From positions 186,001 through 250,000 of the forward strand of contig NZ_OMKW01000004.1 of NCBI RefSeq assembly GCF_900302495.1: a stretch of 64,000 nt of DNA, in the 5' to 3' direction. The notes below the pieces were generated by a model. It worked only from the letters and a program-made list of their open reading frames with translations. It made no database searches and was not told where the DNA came from. A program made the translations under genes and the position numbers. Below are positions 18,229 to 26,702 of this stretch, piece by piece. The stretch comes from Pontivivens insulae (GTDB lineage Bacteria; Pseudomonadota; Alphaproteobacteria; Rhodobacterales; Rhodobacteraceae). Numbering within the stretch: the first letter of the stretch is position 1; every line of letters begins with the position of its first letter.

Positions 18229-19941
18229 ATGGCAGGGTATGCGTCAGCGCGCACGTTGAGCGAGCTGGAACGACAAAATCGTGTTCTGAAGAACGACTTC
18301 GTCGGACGAACCCTTGCGCTTGGAGCCCTGTTTTCGATTGTTGGTCTGCGGATTGGCCCGGCGGTGCCTTTGGCGGCAGCCATTTGTTACCTGTGCTCTG
18401 AAGCAGCGTCGTTCCGGTTTTTTGCGCGATACCCCACGGCCCCAACTGTCGTGACTTACAGCGGGCTTGTGATCAGTGGTGTAACCGGTGGAGCGTCAGT
18501 GGTCATCGCGATGATCGCCTTGTGGCGTTTCGGTGCGGACTATGAGCGCTATGTCGCAATCATTGGTCTGACTGGTGCATTGATGCATGTCATCCTTTTG
18601 CGGACGCCGCATATGCCGCTGGCCATCGCATCAGCCCTTCCTGTGATGCTCTCATTCTTCGTGCTTGTGGCGTTGTTCTACCAGGAGACGCAAGACGTCA
18701 CTTTTCTGATGATCAGCACCTTCGGTGCAATCGTTCTGATCGTTTATTTTATCAACGGCATGCTGTCGTTGAACCGGATGCAGACAGAACTTTTGAACGC
18801 CCGCACGAAAGCGCTGGATGCCAGCGCGGGCAAGACCCGCTTTCTGGCGACGATGAGCCACGAGTTGCGGACACCGCTGAACGCGATCATGGGGGTCAGT
18901 CAGCTGCTGAGAACAGATCTTTCCAGCGCCGAGACGCCGCGCCGGATCGATGCGTTGGCGGAGTCGGCACTTTCAATGCGCGAGATTGTGGATGATGTGC
19001 TCGACATCCAATCAGTGGAAAATGGTCACATCGAGATCCGGCGGCGGCCGTCGCGCCTGGTGAAGCAGATACAGGCCATCGTGGATCTGCATCAGCCGCT
19101 GGCCCAGTCGCGGGGCTTGCATTTGAGCCTGCGGGTTCTGGATGGGGTGCCCGAGGTGGCGTCTTTTGATCCACTGCGCATGCGGCAGTGTCTGACCAAC
19201 CTTCTAAACAATGCGCTGAAATATACTGAGGAAGGTTCAGTCCGTGTTGTTGTGATGCAGCCGGATACCGAGGATTGCCTGCATATTGAGGTCCGCGATA
19301 CCGGGCCGGGTCTGCCCGCGGGGGTTCGCGAGCACCTGTTTGAATTGGGGCACAAGCCGACCGGCGGGGAACGTGTTGCGGGGGGTGCAGGCTTAGGGCT
19401 TTCGATCTCGCGCGGGATTGCGCGGGCGATGGGGGGGGATGTGAGCCTTTATCGGACTGGTCCGGCCGGGACGACATTCCGCCTTAGCTTCCCGGCCCCG
19501 TTGGCTGAGCTGCCGACATCCGGCTCCGCCCTCAAGCCATCTGCGGGAGAGATTGATCCGGCTGCTGTTGCGGCCCGGATCCTGGTCGTTGATGATGTAG
19601 AGACCAACCGTATGATCACCGAGGCGTTTCTGCGCGCTGAAGGCCACCAGACGGAGAGTGTGTCCGGTGGATATGCTGCGCTGGACAGGTTGGAGGCCGG
19701 GGGCTTCGATCTGGTCCTGCTCGATATGAACATGCCTGATCTGGATGGTTTGGAGACGTTTGCAAAGATCCGCGAGATCGACGTCGATCTGCCCGTGATC
19801 GCCCTGACTGCGGATGCCTTGCCAGAGGATCGCACACGCTATCTGGCGCATGGTCTGGACGGATATGTGCCCAAGCCCGTTGATCGGGTCGCGTTAATAC
19901 AGGAGGTGCACGCGCATCTTCGAAATGCGCGTGCGGCCTGA
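18229..19941 (+). CDS. Hybrid sensor histidine kinase/response regulator
   Basis: About 570 residues. The N-terminus has about six hydrophobic segments (about 30-180) without a clear periplasmic sensor domain. Then come the HisKA helix with phospho-acceptor His211 (SHELRTPLNAIMG), an HATPase with the N-box LTNLLNNALKYTEEG and G-box GAGLGLSISRGI, and a C-terminal receiver with phospho-acceptor Asp499 (LVLLDMNMPDLDG) and the KPVD lysine. The receiver has no output domain, so phosphate probably moves to an Hpt protein elsewhere. Start 18229 follows GAGGTGG; 18202 is an alternative. Confidence 0.9.
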   Translation: MAGYASARTLSELERQNRVLKNDFVGRTLALGALFSIVGLRIGPAVPLAAAICYLCSEAASFRFFARYPTAPTVVTYSGLVISGVTGGASVVIAMIALWRFGADYERYVAIIGLTGALMHVILLRTPHMPLAIASALPVMLSFFVLVALFYQETQDVTFLMISTFGAIVLIVYFINGMLSLNRMQTELLNARTKALDASAGKTRFLATMSHELRTPLNAIMGVSQLLRTDLSSAETPRRIDALAESALSMREIVDDVLDIQSVENGHIEIRRRPSRLVKQIQAIVDLHQPLAQSRGLHLSLRVLDGVPEVASFDPLRMRQCLTNLLNNALKYTEEGSVRVVVMQPDTEDCLHIEVRDTGPGLPAGVREHLFELGHKPTGGERVAGGAGLGLSISRGIARAMGGDVSLYRTGPAGTTFRLSFPAPLAELPTSGSALKPSAGEIDPAAVAARILVVDDVETNRMITEAFLRAEGHQTESVSGGYAALDRLEAGGFDLVLLDMNMPDLDGLETFAKIREIDVDLPVIALTADALPEDRTRYLAHGLDGYVPKPVDRVALIQEVHAHLRNARAA

Positions 19942-19947
19942 GTGCAA

Positions 19948-22227
19948 TCAGGTTGGGATGTCGCCCCAGATCGTCATCTGAACCGTGCCGCGCACGGATG
20001 TGTACCAGTTTAATCCAACCTGCGAGCCGTCGACGCCGTGTTGCAGGCTGACCGTCGGCAGGCGTCCATCATAGCCGTTGACGTCTGACAGCGGGGCGGG
20101 CGCACTAGCCGCCATGGCGCGGCCGCCAAAGGGCAGTCGCCCGCCGGTCTGTACATCCCAGCTGGTCTTGTTGAAGAACTCGTTGAAAGACACGACCACC
20201 GGTGACTGAGTGCGGATGGTGACTTCCTCGAACGCATTGTTCTGAAAGACGACATTGCGGAACTGGCTGCTGTCAAGCGAGCCCCAGGTCGTGTCGACCT
20301 TCTCGACCCGGAACATCTGGCCGCCGCCAATCGTCTTGAACGCATTGTCCGTCACGATATAGCCGTCGAGCCTGCGCGCCGTCGCGGTCGGGCGCACGAC
20401 GAGATAGGCAAAATCATTTCCGACGCCTGACGCGGTAAAGATATTCCCGGTGATCGTGAGGTTGCCATAGGGCCGGTTCGACGTGCGGTTGGCGGTGTGT
20501 TCGTTGGTCAGTTCGACGAAGGCGTTGTCGATGTAGTTGCCCGTCAGTGTGGACTTCACACTTGCATTACAGAACACGATGCCAGCGGTGCGGGGCGCAT
20601 TTCCGGCGACATCGTCGCCTTGCCAGAAGTGGTTCCCAACGATCAGGTGCCCACCCCCCGATAGCACGGCCCAATGCTTGAATTGCACAGCGCGGTTGTT
20701 GCGTAACTTGATGTCGTTCTTGTTGGTGTTCAGTGCGATGACCGTCCGGTCCACGACATTGTCGGGCATCTGGGATGACAGGAACTCGTTCCCTTCGATG
20801 GTCATGCCGTTACAGCCCTCGCCAATCGAGGTAATGCACCGGTCAGCCTGTTGCAGGAACCAGCAATCCTTGATGTGCCAGGCAATCCCATCGCGGGGCA
20901 ACATGATCGCTGAGTTGCGCGCGCCGCCGTGGAACTCCACCTGATGAAAGACCTGGCGGCCCAGAAATTCCCACCCTGAATAGTCGAGCATGTAGCGGTC
21001 GCGGGTGAAGGTATAGCTTTGCGACGCGGCGACGGCGAAGAGCGGCTGGCTGAGCGTCAGTTCCCCTGCAGCGGTGTCCACTTCACGCACATAGACCTCT
21101 CGCCCGACGCCCGCGCCCGTGATCCGGCTGCCAACCTCAATCGTGGCAATGTTGGCGACGGATGTAAGCTTGAGATTATTCGACGTCGAGTAACTGGCTG
21201 TCGAGGTGGTCGTGGTTGTGTCCCAGGTCCCCGAACTGGATGTTTCGATACGGCCATTGCGGATCACTCGGCGGGAGTTGAGCCGGTCGCGATCAGCCAC
21301 GATGGCCTGTACGTCGATCGGTCGTGTCAGCAAAATGCGGCGACCATTCAGATCGAGGCTGTCATGGTCGGTGAAGCCATAGAGCGCCTGTATGGCCCGC
21401 TCCAATGCGATCTGCTCATCCCCAAACGCATCCATATAGGTGTCGAAGCAGTAGTTTTCGGTGAAGGCGATCCGACCGGGCGAGGCGTTCGATATTGTGC
21501 CGGTAAAGCGCATATGCGCGTCCATCGTGATGGATTGTCCGATGAAGTAGGTGCCTTCCGACACCAGAACATCACGTCCATTCGCTGCAGCGTCCGCTTC
21601 GAGAAACGCGACGGAGTCGTCCGTGACACCATCGCCGACCGCGCCATAGTCGCGCACGTCAACCCAATCCATCAGCGTGCGGTGGAAGGCCTCTGTCGCA
21701 TCTTCAATACGAATGGATTCGATGCGAACGACGGCCCCATTGTCGCCTGTGATATCGAGGCCGAAATGTCCGAATTGTGCCGTTGGTCCCCAGCCCATAT
21801 CGACTCCGGACCGGTTCCCCGCACCCACAATTGCGGTGATCTCATACGGTACGCCGTAATTGGCCAGGAACGTCTCAGGACCGGTGGTCAGCACATTTGC
21901 AACCGCGCCACCGCCCGCCCCGCCGGCGTAAGCTGCAATACGGACATTGGGTCGGTTGCCCCCGACAAGTTTTACCCGCGCGCTGATCTTGAGATAGCAG
22001 CCGGGCGTGACCGGTGTTTCGGTAAAGGAGCGGAGGCGCTGAATGGTTTCAGTCTTGGTGATCTCCAGACAGTCACCGAAATCGGCATCCGCTGTGACAA
22101 TGAAGGCATCCGCTGCGCCGAGATAACTCGCATCCCCCGGACGTCCGTCCACGCGCGACCAAGCCGACAGGCCGTCAGCGAATGCGGGGGGCATAAGGGT
22201 GATGCCGTCTGTAATGACTTTGTTCAT
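19948..22227 (-). CDS. Large right-handed beta-helix protein with a pectate-lyase-3-like segment
   Basis: 759 residues. After an N-terminal domain rich in beta strand (about 1-180) comes DVRDYGAVGDGVTDDS (about 188-203), the hallmark of the Pectate_lyase_3/GH28-related beta-helix proteins, including phage tailspikes and polysaccharide-modifying enzymes. A Ser/Thr-rich insertion (about 335-355) is followed by many Asn-rich coils of the GNxF type (for example NDIKLRNNRAV and LTITGNIFTAS), i.e. helix rungs. No signal peptide is visible, so export would need another route. Start 22227 after AAAGGAT. No phage genes are nearby. Function in surface polysaccharide turnover is inference only. Confidence 0.75.
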   Translation of the reverse strand: MNKVITDGITLMPPAFADGLSAWSRVDGRPGDASYLGAADAFIVTADADFGDCLEITKTETIQRLRSFTETPVTPGCYLKISARVKLVGGNRPNVRIAAYAGGAGGGAVANVLTTGPETFLANYGVPYEITAIVGAGNRSGVDMGWGPTAQFGHFGLDITGDNGAVVRIESIRIEDATEAFHRTLMDWVDVRDYGAVGDGVTDDSVAFLEADAAANGRDVLVSEGTYFIGQSITMDAHMRFTGTISNASPGRIAFTENYCFDTYMDAFGDEQIALERAIQALYGFTDHDSLDLNGRRILLTRPIDVQAIVADRDRLNSRRVIRNGRIETSSSGTWDTTTTTSTASYSTSNNLKLTSVANIATIEVGSRITGAGVGREVYVREVDTAAGELTLSQPLFAVAASQSYTFTRDRYMLDYSGWEFLGRQVFHQVEFHGGARNSAIMLPRDGIAWHIKDCWFLQQADRCITSIGEGCNGMTIEGNEFLSSQMPDNVVDRTVIALNTNKNDIKLRNNRAVQFKHWAVLSGGGHLIVGNHFWQGDDVAGNAPRTAGIVFCNASVKSTLTGNYIDNAFVELTNEHTANRTSNRPYGNLTITGNIFTASGVGNDFAYLVVRPTATARRLDGYIVTDNAFKTIGGGQMFRVEKVDTTWGSLDSSQFRNVVFQNNAFEEVTIRTQSPVVVSFNEFFNKTSWDVQTGGRLPFGGRAMAASAPAPLSDVNGYDGRLPTVSLQHGVDGSQVGLNWYTSVRGTVQMTIWGDIPT

Positions 22228-22342
22228 GATCCAATCCTTTCGCGCGATCCGGCGCGCGGATGGATCCGAGTGGGTCAGGGAGCAGCCCGGCACAGGCAGG
22301 GAGAAATTCGGATCACAGCCCCGTGGCCGGATCGGGTCTGCT

Positions 22343-22385
22343 CTGAAAAAAGGCCACCGCATGCGCAGATGGCCCGGTTTTTCAG
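22343..22385 (-). terminator. Long hairpin between the DUF4864 gene and the beta-helix gene
   Basis: CTGAAAAA...AGGCCA pairs with TGGCC...TTTTTCAG. The outer A/T arms provide a T-run after the GC stem in either direction. It most likely ends the minus-strand gene at 22419. Confidence 0.75.
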
Positions 22386-22418
22386 CGATACAGGTTGAGC
22401 CGTTAAGGATCAGTTAAC

Positions 22419-22823
22419 TTACGTGCCGACGCCCGTGTTGGGCAAAAGCGTCACACCATTGATCTGCCAGCCCTCGTCAGTTTCGATCAGCGTGTATTCC
22501 GCAACATGGGTGCGCCCGCGCAGATCCTCAAAGATGACCCGCTGGATCCATGCGTCACCATCGGGTTCGCCCACCCCGAAGCGGCTGGCGGATGGACGCC
22601 ATATCATCGGATAGCCGTTCATGACCATCTGCCCGAACCGGTCTGGTGTTCCGAAGAGGCCCTTGATGGTGGGGGAGGCGTAGGTGAACGCCTCCTCAAA
22701 ATCGTCGCGTTGAAAGGCGTCGAGTTGGCTTTGGATGACTTCGCGGGCCGCAGCCTCATCCGCAGTGGCCTGAACCGGCCACATCAACGTCAGAAGGACA
22801 ATTGCCCTCAATATCACTTGCAT
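22419..22823 (-). CDS. DUF4864-type secreted protein
   Basis: 134 residues. A signal peptide (VILRAIVLLTLMWPVQATA) is followed by an NTF2-like small domain that opens with the helix AREVIQSQLDAFQRDDFEEAFTYASP and closes with EDLRGRTHVAEYTLIETDEG and WQINGV. This fits the DUF4864 family of periplasmic proteins found in Rhodobacteraceae, which have no known function. Start 22823 has a GGAGG eight bases upstream; 22841 is an in-frame alternative. Confidence 0.8.
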   Translation of the reverse strand: MQVILRAIVLLTLMWPVQATADEAAAREVIQSQLDAFQRDDFEEAFTYASPTIKGLFGTPDRFGQMVMNGYPMIWRPSASRFGVGEPDGDAWIQRVIFEDLRGRTHVAEYTLIETDEGWQINGVTLLPNTGVGT

Positions 22824-22932
22824 CACGAACCCTCCAAACAACCATTGCCCTTACTTACGGGACAGGATGCGAAAAGGTTTCAAATCGGCGCTGGTATTTT
22901 GCGAAGATGATCAACGGCGTGCCGATCCAGCA

Positions 22933-23376
22933 TTATCCCGGAACGCTATCGGGCAATTCGACACGCAGACCGCGATTGGATCTCAGGCTGTCCTGCCAGG
23001 GTATGTCGACCGCACGGCATGCGACCTGAACACTGTCTTGCAGATCATTCAGGTTGAGCGGGGTCATCCACCGGGTGCCGCTGACGACACGTTGATCGTC
23101 AAGATAGATGATTGCGCCGTCCAGAAATCTGTTGCCGATGAAGTCAATTGCGAAACGTCCGCCGCAGACATGCGTCTGACCCTCGATATTCTCGAAGCCG
23201 ACACGCGTGCCCATGCCCGCGTCGTTCATGCCGGTCGTTCCATAGGCCGTCCGCCCGAAACTGCTGACCGACAGAACATAGTCCTTTTGCATTACGGCCG
23301 TCGCATCGGGATTGGTGTGCGGTGCGGCGCAGCCCGAAAGGAAAAGCAGGGCTGCCGCGCAAATATTTCTGATCAT
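22933..23376 (-). CDS. Small lipoprotein of unknown function
   Basis: 147 residues. The lipobox LFLSGC gives Cys16 as the anchor. The mature domain has two more cysteines (THVCGGRF and VQVACRAV) that may form a disulfide, and a beta-rich pattern. I do not recognise it. The start at 23376 follows AAGGGG; the longer frame to 23646 overlaps the uvrB gene and is not credible. The ribosome site lies inside a potential hairpin (23379-23400). Confidence 0.75.
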   Translation of the reverse strand: MIRNICAAALLFLSGCAAPHTNPDATAVMQKDYVLSVSSFGRTAYGTTGMNDAGMGTRVGFENIEGQTHVCGGRFAIDFIGNRFLDGAIIYLDDQRVVSGTRWMTPLNLNDLQDSVQVACRAVDIPWQDSLRSNRGLRVELPDSVPG

Positions 23377-23378
23377 GT

Positions 23379-23400
23379 GTGTCCCCTTGTAGGGGGGCAC
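23379..23400 (-). promoter_or_regulatory. Leader hairpin that covers the ribosome site of the lipoprotein gene
   Basis: On the minus strand GTGCCCCC pairs with GGGGACAC (one G-T pair) around TACAA, directly before the ATG at 23376. The paired bases include the GGGG of the AAGGGG ribosome site, so folding would lower translation. Confidence 0.35.
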
Positions 23401-23491
23401 GATTTGCACAACTCGGCAGGCACCGACGGTGACAAAAGCTACATTCAACCCATAAATTTCATATCGGGACGGATCGCCGAATGCTGACGGA

Positions 23492-25678
23492 TCAGAATTT
23501 CTTCTGGGTCTTGCCGTAGCGCACGCGGGTTCCGCCGCGACCAGCCGTCGATCGGCCCGATTTCTTATCGCGCTCGGCCACGGCCTTGGCGACCTCTGAC
23601 TGTCGGGCCATTGGGTCATCTGCGATGGCAAGGTCGATGGCCTCAAGCCGCTTGACCTCGTCGCGGAGGCGGGCGGCTTCTTCGAATTCGAGGTTCTCTG
23701 CGGCCTTGATCATCTCCTTGCGCAGACCTTCCAGATGCGCGGCGAAATTGTCGCCATGCATGGGTTTGTCGATCTTGGTGGTGACGCGGCTCTGATCGGT
23801 GTCGCCCTTATAGAGCCCGGCCAGAATGTCTTCGACGTTCTTCTTGACCGTCTCAGGCGTGATGCCGTGTTCCTCATTATACGCCATCTGCTTTTCGCGG
23901 CGGCGGTTGGTTTCGCCCAAAGCCCGTTCCATCGAGCCTGTAATCCGGTCGGCATACATGATGACCCGCCCGTCCGCGTTGCGTGCGGCACGTCCGATGG
24001 TCTGGATCAGGGAGGTTTCTGATCGCAGGAAACCCTCTTTATCCGCATCGAGAATTGCGACGAGGCCGCATTCGGGGATGTCGAGCCCCTCCCGCAACAG
24101 GTTGATGCCCACCAGCACATCGAACACACCAAGGCGCAGGTCGCGCAGGATCTCGATCCGCTCGACCGTGTCGATGTCGGAGTGCATGTAGCGGACTTTG
24201 ATCCCCTGTTCATGCAGGTACTCGGTCAGGTCCTCGGCCATGCGCTTGGTCAACACCGTCACGAGCACGCGGTAGTTGTCTGCAGCCACTTTGCGGATTT
24301 CGTCGAGCAGATCATCCACCTGCATCTCGACCGGACGGATCTCCACCGGAGGATCGAGAAGGCCCGTTGGCCGGATCACCTGCTCGGTAAAGACCCCGCC
24401 CGCCTGTTCCAGTTCCCAGGCGGACGGCGTCGCCGAAACGTAGATGGATTGGGGCCGCATCGCGTCCCATTCTTCGAACTTGAGCGGGCGGTTGTCCATG
24501 CAGGACGGCAGGCGGAAGCCATGCTCGGCGAGCGTGAACTTTCGCCGGTAATCGCCTTTGTACATGCCGCCGATCTGCGGAACGGAGACGTGGGACTCGT
24601 CCGCAAATACAATCGCATTGTCGGGGATGTATTCGAAGAGCGTTGGCGGTGGTTCGCCGGGCGCACGGCCTGTCAGGTAGCGCGAATAGTTTTCGATCCC
24701 GTTGCAGACGCCCGTGGCTTCAAGCATCTCGATATCGAAATTCGTGCGCTGTTCGAGGCGCTGCGCCTCAAGCAATTTGCCTTCGTTCACGAGCTGATCG
24801 AGGCGCTGCTTGAGCTCCTTCTTGATGGACTGTACGGCCTGCGCCATCGTCGGGCGCGGCGTAACGTAGTGGGAGTTTGCGTAGACGCGGACCTTCTCCA
24901 TCACGCCCTGTTTCTGCCCGGTCAGCGGATCGAATTCGGTGATGCTCTCCAACTCCTCGCCAAAAAAGCTCAGCTTCCACGCCCGGTCGTCGAGGTGGGC
25001 GGGCCAGATTTCGAGGCTGTCGCCGCGGACACGGAACGAACCGCGCTGGAAGGCCTGATCGTTGCGGCGATATTGCTGGGCGACCAGATCGGCCATGACC
25101 TTGCGCTGATCATACTCTTTGCCAACCATCAGGTCTTGCGTCATCGCACCATAGGTCTCCACCGATCCGATGCCATAGATGCAGGAAACGGACGCCACGA
25201 TGATCACGTCATCGCGTTCGAGCAGGGCGCGGGTGGCCGAGTGCCGCATCCGGTCAATCTGCTCGTTAATCTGGCTTTCTTTTTCGATATAAGTGTCTGA
25301 CCGAGGGACGTAGGCCTCGGGCTGGTAGTAGTCATAGTAGCTGACGAAATACTCGACTGCGTTATCGGGGAAGAAGCCCTTAAACTCCCCATAGAGCTGA
25401 GCGGCGAGTGTCTTGTTGGGCGCGAGGATGATGGCGGGGCGCTGAGTTTCCTCAATCACCTTGGCCATGGTGAAGGTCTTACCCGTACCGGTTGCGCCCA
25501 GCAGGACCTGATCTTGCTCCCCGTCATTCACGCCGTCTGACAGTTCCCGAATAGCCGTTGGCTGATCGCCTGCGGGATTGAAATCCGTTTTCATGACGAA
25601 GCGTTTGCCGCCCTCAAGCTTTTCACGATCCGGTCGGACAACTTCGGGCAGGACAATGGCGTCGACAGTGGTGTTCAT
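23492..25678 (-). CDS. uvrB: UvrABC excision nuclease subunit B
   Basis: 728 residues. UvrB is the damage-verifying helicase-like subunit of nucleotide excision repair; it is loaded by UvrA and recruits UvrC. Walker A GATGTGKT is at 61-68, the damage-probing beta-hairpin with [13 protein letters not shown] near 115, helicase motifs such as QTIGRAARN in the second half, and a C-terminal UVR coiled-coil (about 635-670) that contacts UvrC. The C-terminal tail is basic and Gly/Arg-rich. TAGGACG precedes the ATG. No neighbour is functionally linked. Confidence 0.97.
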   Translation of the reverse strand: MNTTVDAIVLPEVVRPDREKLEGGKRFVMKTDFNPAGDQPTAIRELSDGVNDGEQDQVLLGATGTGKTFTMAKVIEETQRPAIILAPNKTLAAQLYGEFKGFFPDNAVEYFVSYYDYYQPEAYVPRSDTYIEKESQINEQIDRMRHSATRALLERDDVIIVASVSCIYGIGSVETYGAMTQDLMVGKEYDQRKVMADLVAQQYRRNDQAFQRGSFRVRGDSLEIWPAHLDDRAWKLSFFGEELESITEFDPLTGQKQGVMEKVRVYANSHYVTPRPTMAQAVQSIKKELKQRLDQLVNEGKLLEAQRLEQRTNFDIEMLEATGVCNGIENYSRYLTGRAPGEPPPTLFEYIPDNAIVFADESHVSVPQIGGMYKGDYRRKFTLAEHGFRLPSCMDNRPLKFEEWDAMRPQSIYVSATPSAWELEQAGGVFTEQVIRPTGLLDPPVEIRPVEMQVDDLLDEIRKVAADNYRVLVTVLTKRMAEDLTEYLHEQGIKVRYMHSDIDTVERIEILRDLRLGVFDVLVGINLLREGLDIPECGLVAILDADKEGFLRSETSLIQTIGRAARNADGRVIMYADRITGSMERALGETNRRREKQMAYNEEHGITPETVKKNVEDILAGLYKGDTDQSRVTTKIDKPMHGDNFAAHLEGLRKEMIKAAENLEFEEAARLRDEVKRLEAIDLAIADDPMARQSEVAKAVAERDKKSGRSTAGRGGTRVRYGKTQKKF

Positions 25679-25983
25679 GTTTTCGTCCTACGCTGTTCCC
25701 ATCCAACATAGTGATGTGGCCCGGGCATTCAAATGCGACACATACCTCTAAAATGCCGGACATCGAGTCTGCTGACATCCGTTGCCAGCGGCGATGGCTG
25801 ATTTAAATCCTGTCGGGCAAGCAGCAATCCTTTGGCGGCGGGTGTGCCACCCACCCACCCACAACTCCGCACCCGTCGCCGGGGAACCCCCCTCCACTTT
25901 TTTTCGCTCGGCGGGAACTCGCCGACGCCCGGCTGCGTTAGTGCGGTACATTTGAAAATTTATTTTAATCAATGGAGTATGTT
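25679..25983. other. Intergenic region between uvrB and the small stress-type gene
   Basis: About 305 bases without a gene. It holds a CCCACCCACCCAC run (about 25850), a 6-bp hairpin TCGGCG-GGAACT-CGCCGA at 25908-25925 that overlaps a promoter-like GGAAC, and an AT-rich leader before the ATG at 25984. The uvrB promoter must lie at the left end; no SOS box was evident to me. Confidence 0.5.
25914..25939 (+). promoter_or_regulatory. Candidate EcfG-type (general stress sigma) promoter
   Basis: GGAAC at 25914-25918, a 17-base spacer, then CGTT at 25936-25939. This equals the known alphaproteobacterial EcfG/SigT/RpoE2 consensus GGAAC-N16-17-CGTT. The start codon of the small gene lies 45 bases downstream, a normal leader length. 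No experimental evidence. Confidence 0.55.
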
Positions 25984-26199
25984 ATGCGCCAAGCGATAAA
26001 CGGTGTCTTCGTTTTAGGATTTGCCTTTGTAGCCCTGATCTTCGCAACCGCGCCTGAGCCGGCAGAAGGGGAGGTGGAGCGTTTGGCACATCACATGATT
26101 GGAAGTGTGCAAGGTGCGAGTGGTGCGTATTTCGACACGCTCTACGCGGCACGCAATGCAGCCGAACCGGCCGAAATTCGGGTCGCGTTGCTGGACTAA
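25984..26199 (+). CDS. Small exported or membrane-anchored protein, unknown
   Basis: 71 residues. A hydrophobic N-terminus ([19 protein letters not shown]) acts as signal peptide or membrane anchor, followed by a short acidic helical tail ([20 protein letters not shown]). TGGAGT precedes the ATG at 25984. The gene has its own candidate EcfG-type promoter and a strong terminator, so it is likely a single-gene transcription unit. I do not recognise the family; a small general-stress protein is a guess based on the promoter. Confidence 0.72.
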   Translation: MRQAINGVFVLGFAFVALIFATAPEPAEGEVERLAHHMIGSVQGASGAYFDTLYAARNAAEPAEIRVALLD

Positions 26200-26226
26200 T
26201 TTTAGCCAGACCTTTTCATGATGATC

Positions 26227-26262
26227 GCGTCGACGCATCCCTTGCGTCGGCGCTATTTTTTT
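26227..26262 (+). terminator. Intrinsic terminator of the small stress-type gene
   Basis: GCGTCGACGCA pairs with TGCGTCGGCGC (one G-T) around TCCCT, followed by TATTTTTTT. A strong rho-independent terminator. Confidence 0.9.
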
Positions 26263-26297
26263 ATATACCCGGTCTTATTGGATCAGGAGTGCTCACC

Positions 26298-26609
26298 ATG
26301 GTTGCCCGCATCTATCAGCCTGCAAAGACCGCTATGTCATCTGGTACTGCCGGAACACGTCAGTGGGTTCTCGATTTCGAGGCGGCTGAGGCAAAGCGAA
26401 TTGATCCGCTGATGGGCTGGCAGGGGTCTGGTGATACTCAAGGGCAAGTGCGTTTGAAGTTCGCAGACAAGGATTCTGCTGTTGAATATGCACGACGTCA
26501 CGGTATTCCGCATCAGGTGATCGAGCCCAAATCCCGCGCGGCCAACATCCGCGCGCGTGGCTATGGCGACAACTTTGCCCATGACCGTAAGGGCGCGTGG
26601 ACGCACTGA
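26298..26609 (+). CDS. Complex I accessory subunit, NDUFS4-like (ETC_C1 family)
   Basis: 103 residues. Homologue of the mitochondrial 18-kDa/NDUFS4 accessory subunit that stabilises the NADH-binding arm of respiratory complex I; Alphaproteobacteria are the bacterial group that keep it. Visible family features are the opening [38 protein letters not shown] and the C-terminal [15 protein letters not shown] with its cluster of basic and aromatic residues. Start 26298 follows AGGAG; the in-frame ATG-like start at 26289 is less well placed. Other nuo genes are not in the window. tRNA-Arg follows. Confidence 0.93.
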   Translation: MVARIYQPAKTAMSSGTAGTRQWVLDFEAAEAKRIDPLMGWQGSGDTQGQVRLKFADKDSAVEYARRHGIPHQVIEPKSRAANIRARGYGDNFAHDRKGAWTH

Positions 26610-26618
26610 CCCCATTTA

Positions 26619-26695
26619 GGCCCCTTAGCTCAGCTGGATAGAGCAGGTGACTTCTAATCATCAGGTCGGGGGTTCGAATCCTCCAGGGGTCGCCA
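26619..26695 (+). tRNA. tRNA-Arg (anticodon TCT)
   Basis: 77 bases including an encoded CCA. Acceptor stem GGCCCCT/AGGGGTC (one G-T), D arm GCTC/GAGC, anticodon stem GGTGA/TCATC with loop CTTCTAA giving anticodon TCT, T stem GGGGG/CCTCC with loop TTCGAAT. It reads AGA (and by wobble AGG) codons, rare in this GC-rich genome. The phnM start codon lies only eight bases after its 3' end. Confidence 0.96.
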
Positions 26696-26702
26696 TTTTT
26701 TC

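Noticed and set aside
21019-22398. 459-codon open frame on the plus strand
   Set aside because: Antisense to the beta-helix gene, whose own translation shows clear rung motifs. The antisense product has none.
24182-25300. 372-codon plus-strand frame
   Set aside because: Antisense to uvrB, composition typical of a shadow frame.
25908-25925. Hairpin TCGGCG/CGCCGA as a terminator
   Set aside because: The T-run is on the wrong side for the downstream gene direction and it lies upstream of both flanking genes' starts. It overlaps the candidate promoter instead.
26619-26695. tRNA-Arg as an integration (att) site
   Set aside because: I saw no second copy of the tRNA 3' end in the window and no integrase; the adjacent phnM has the composition of its neighbours.
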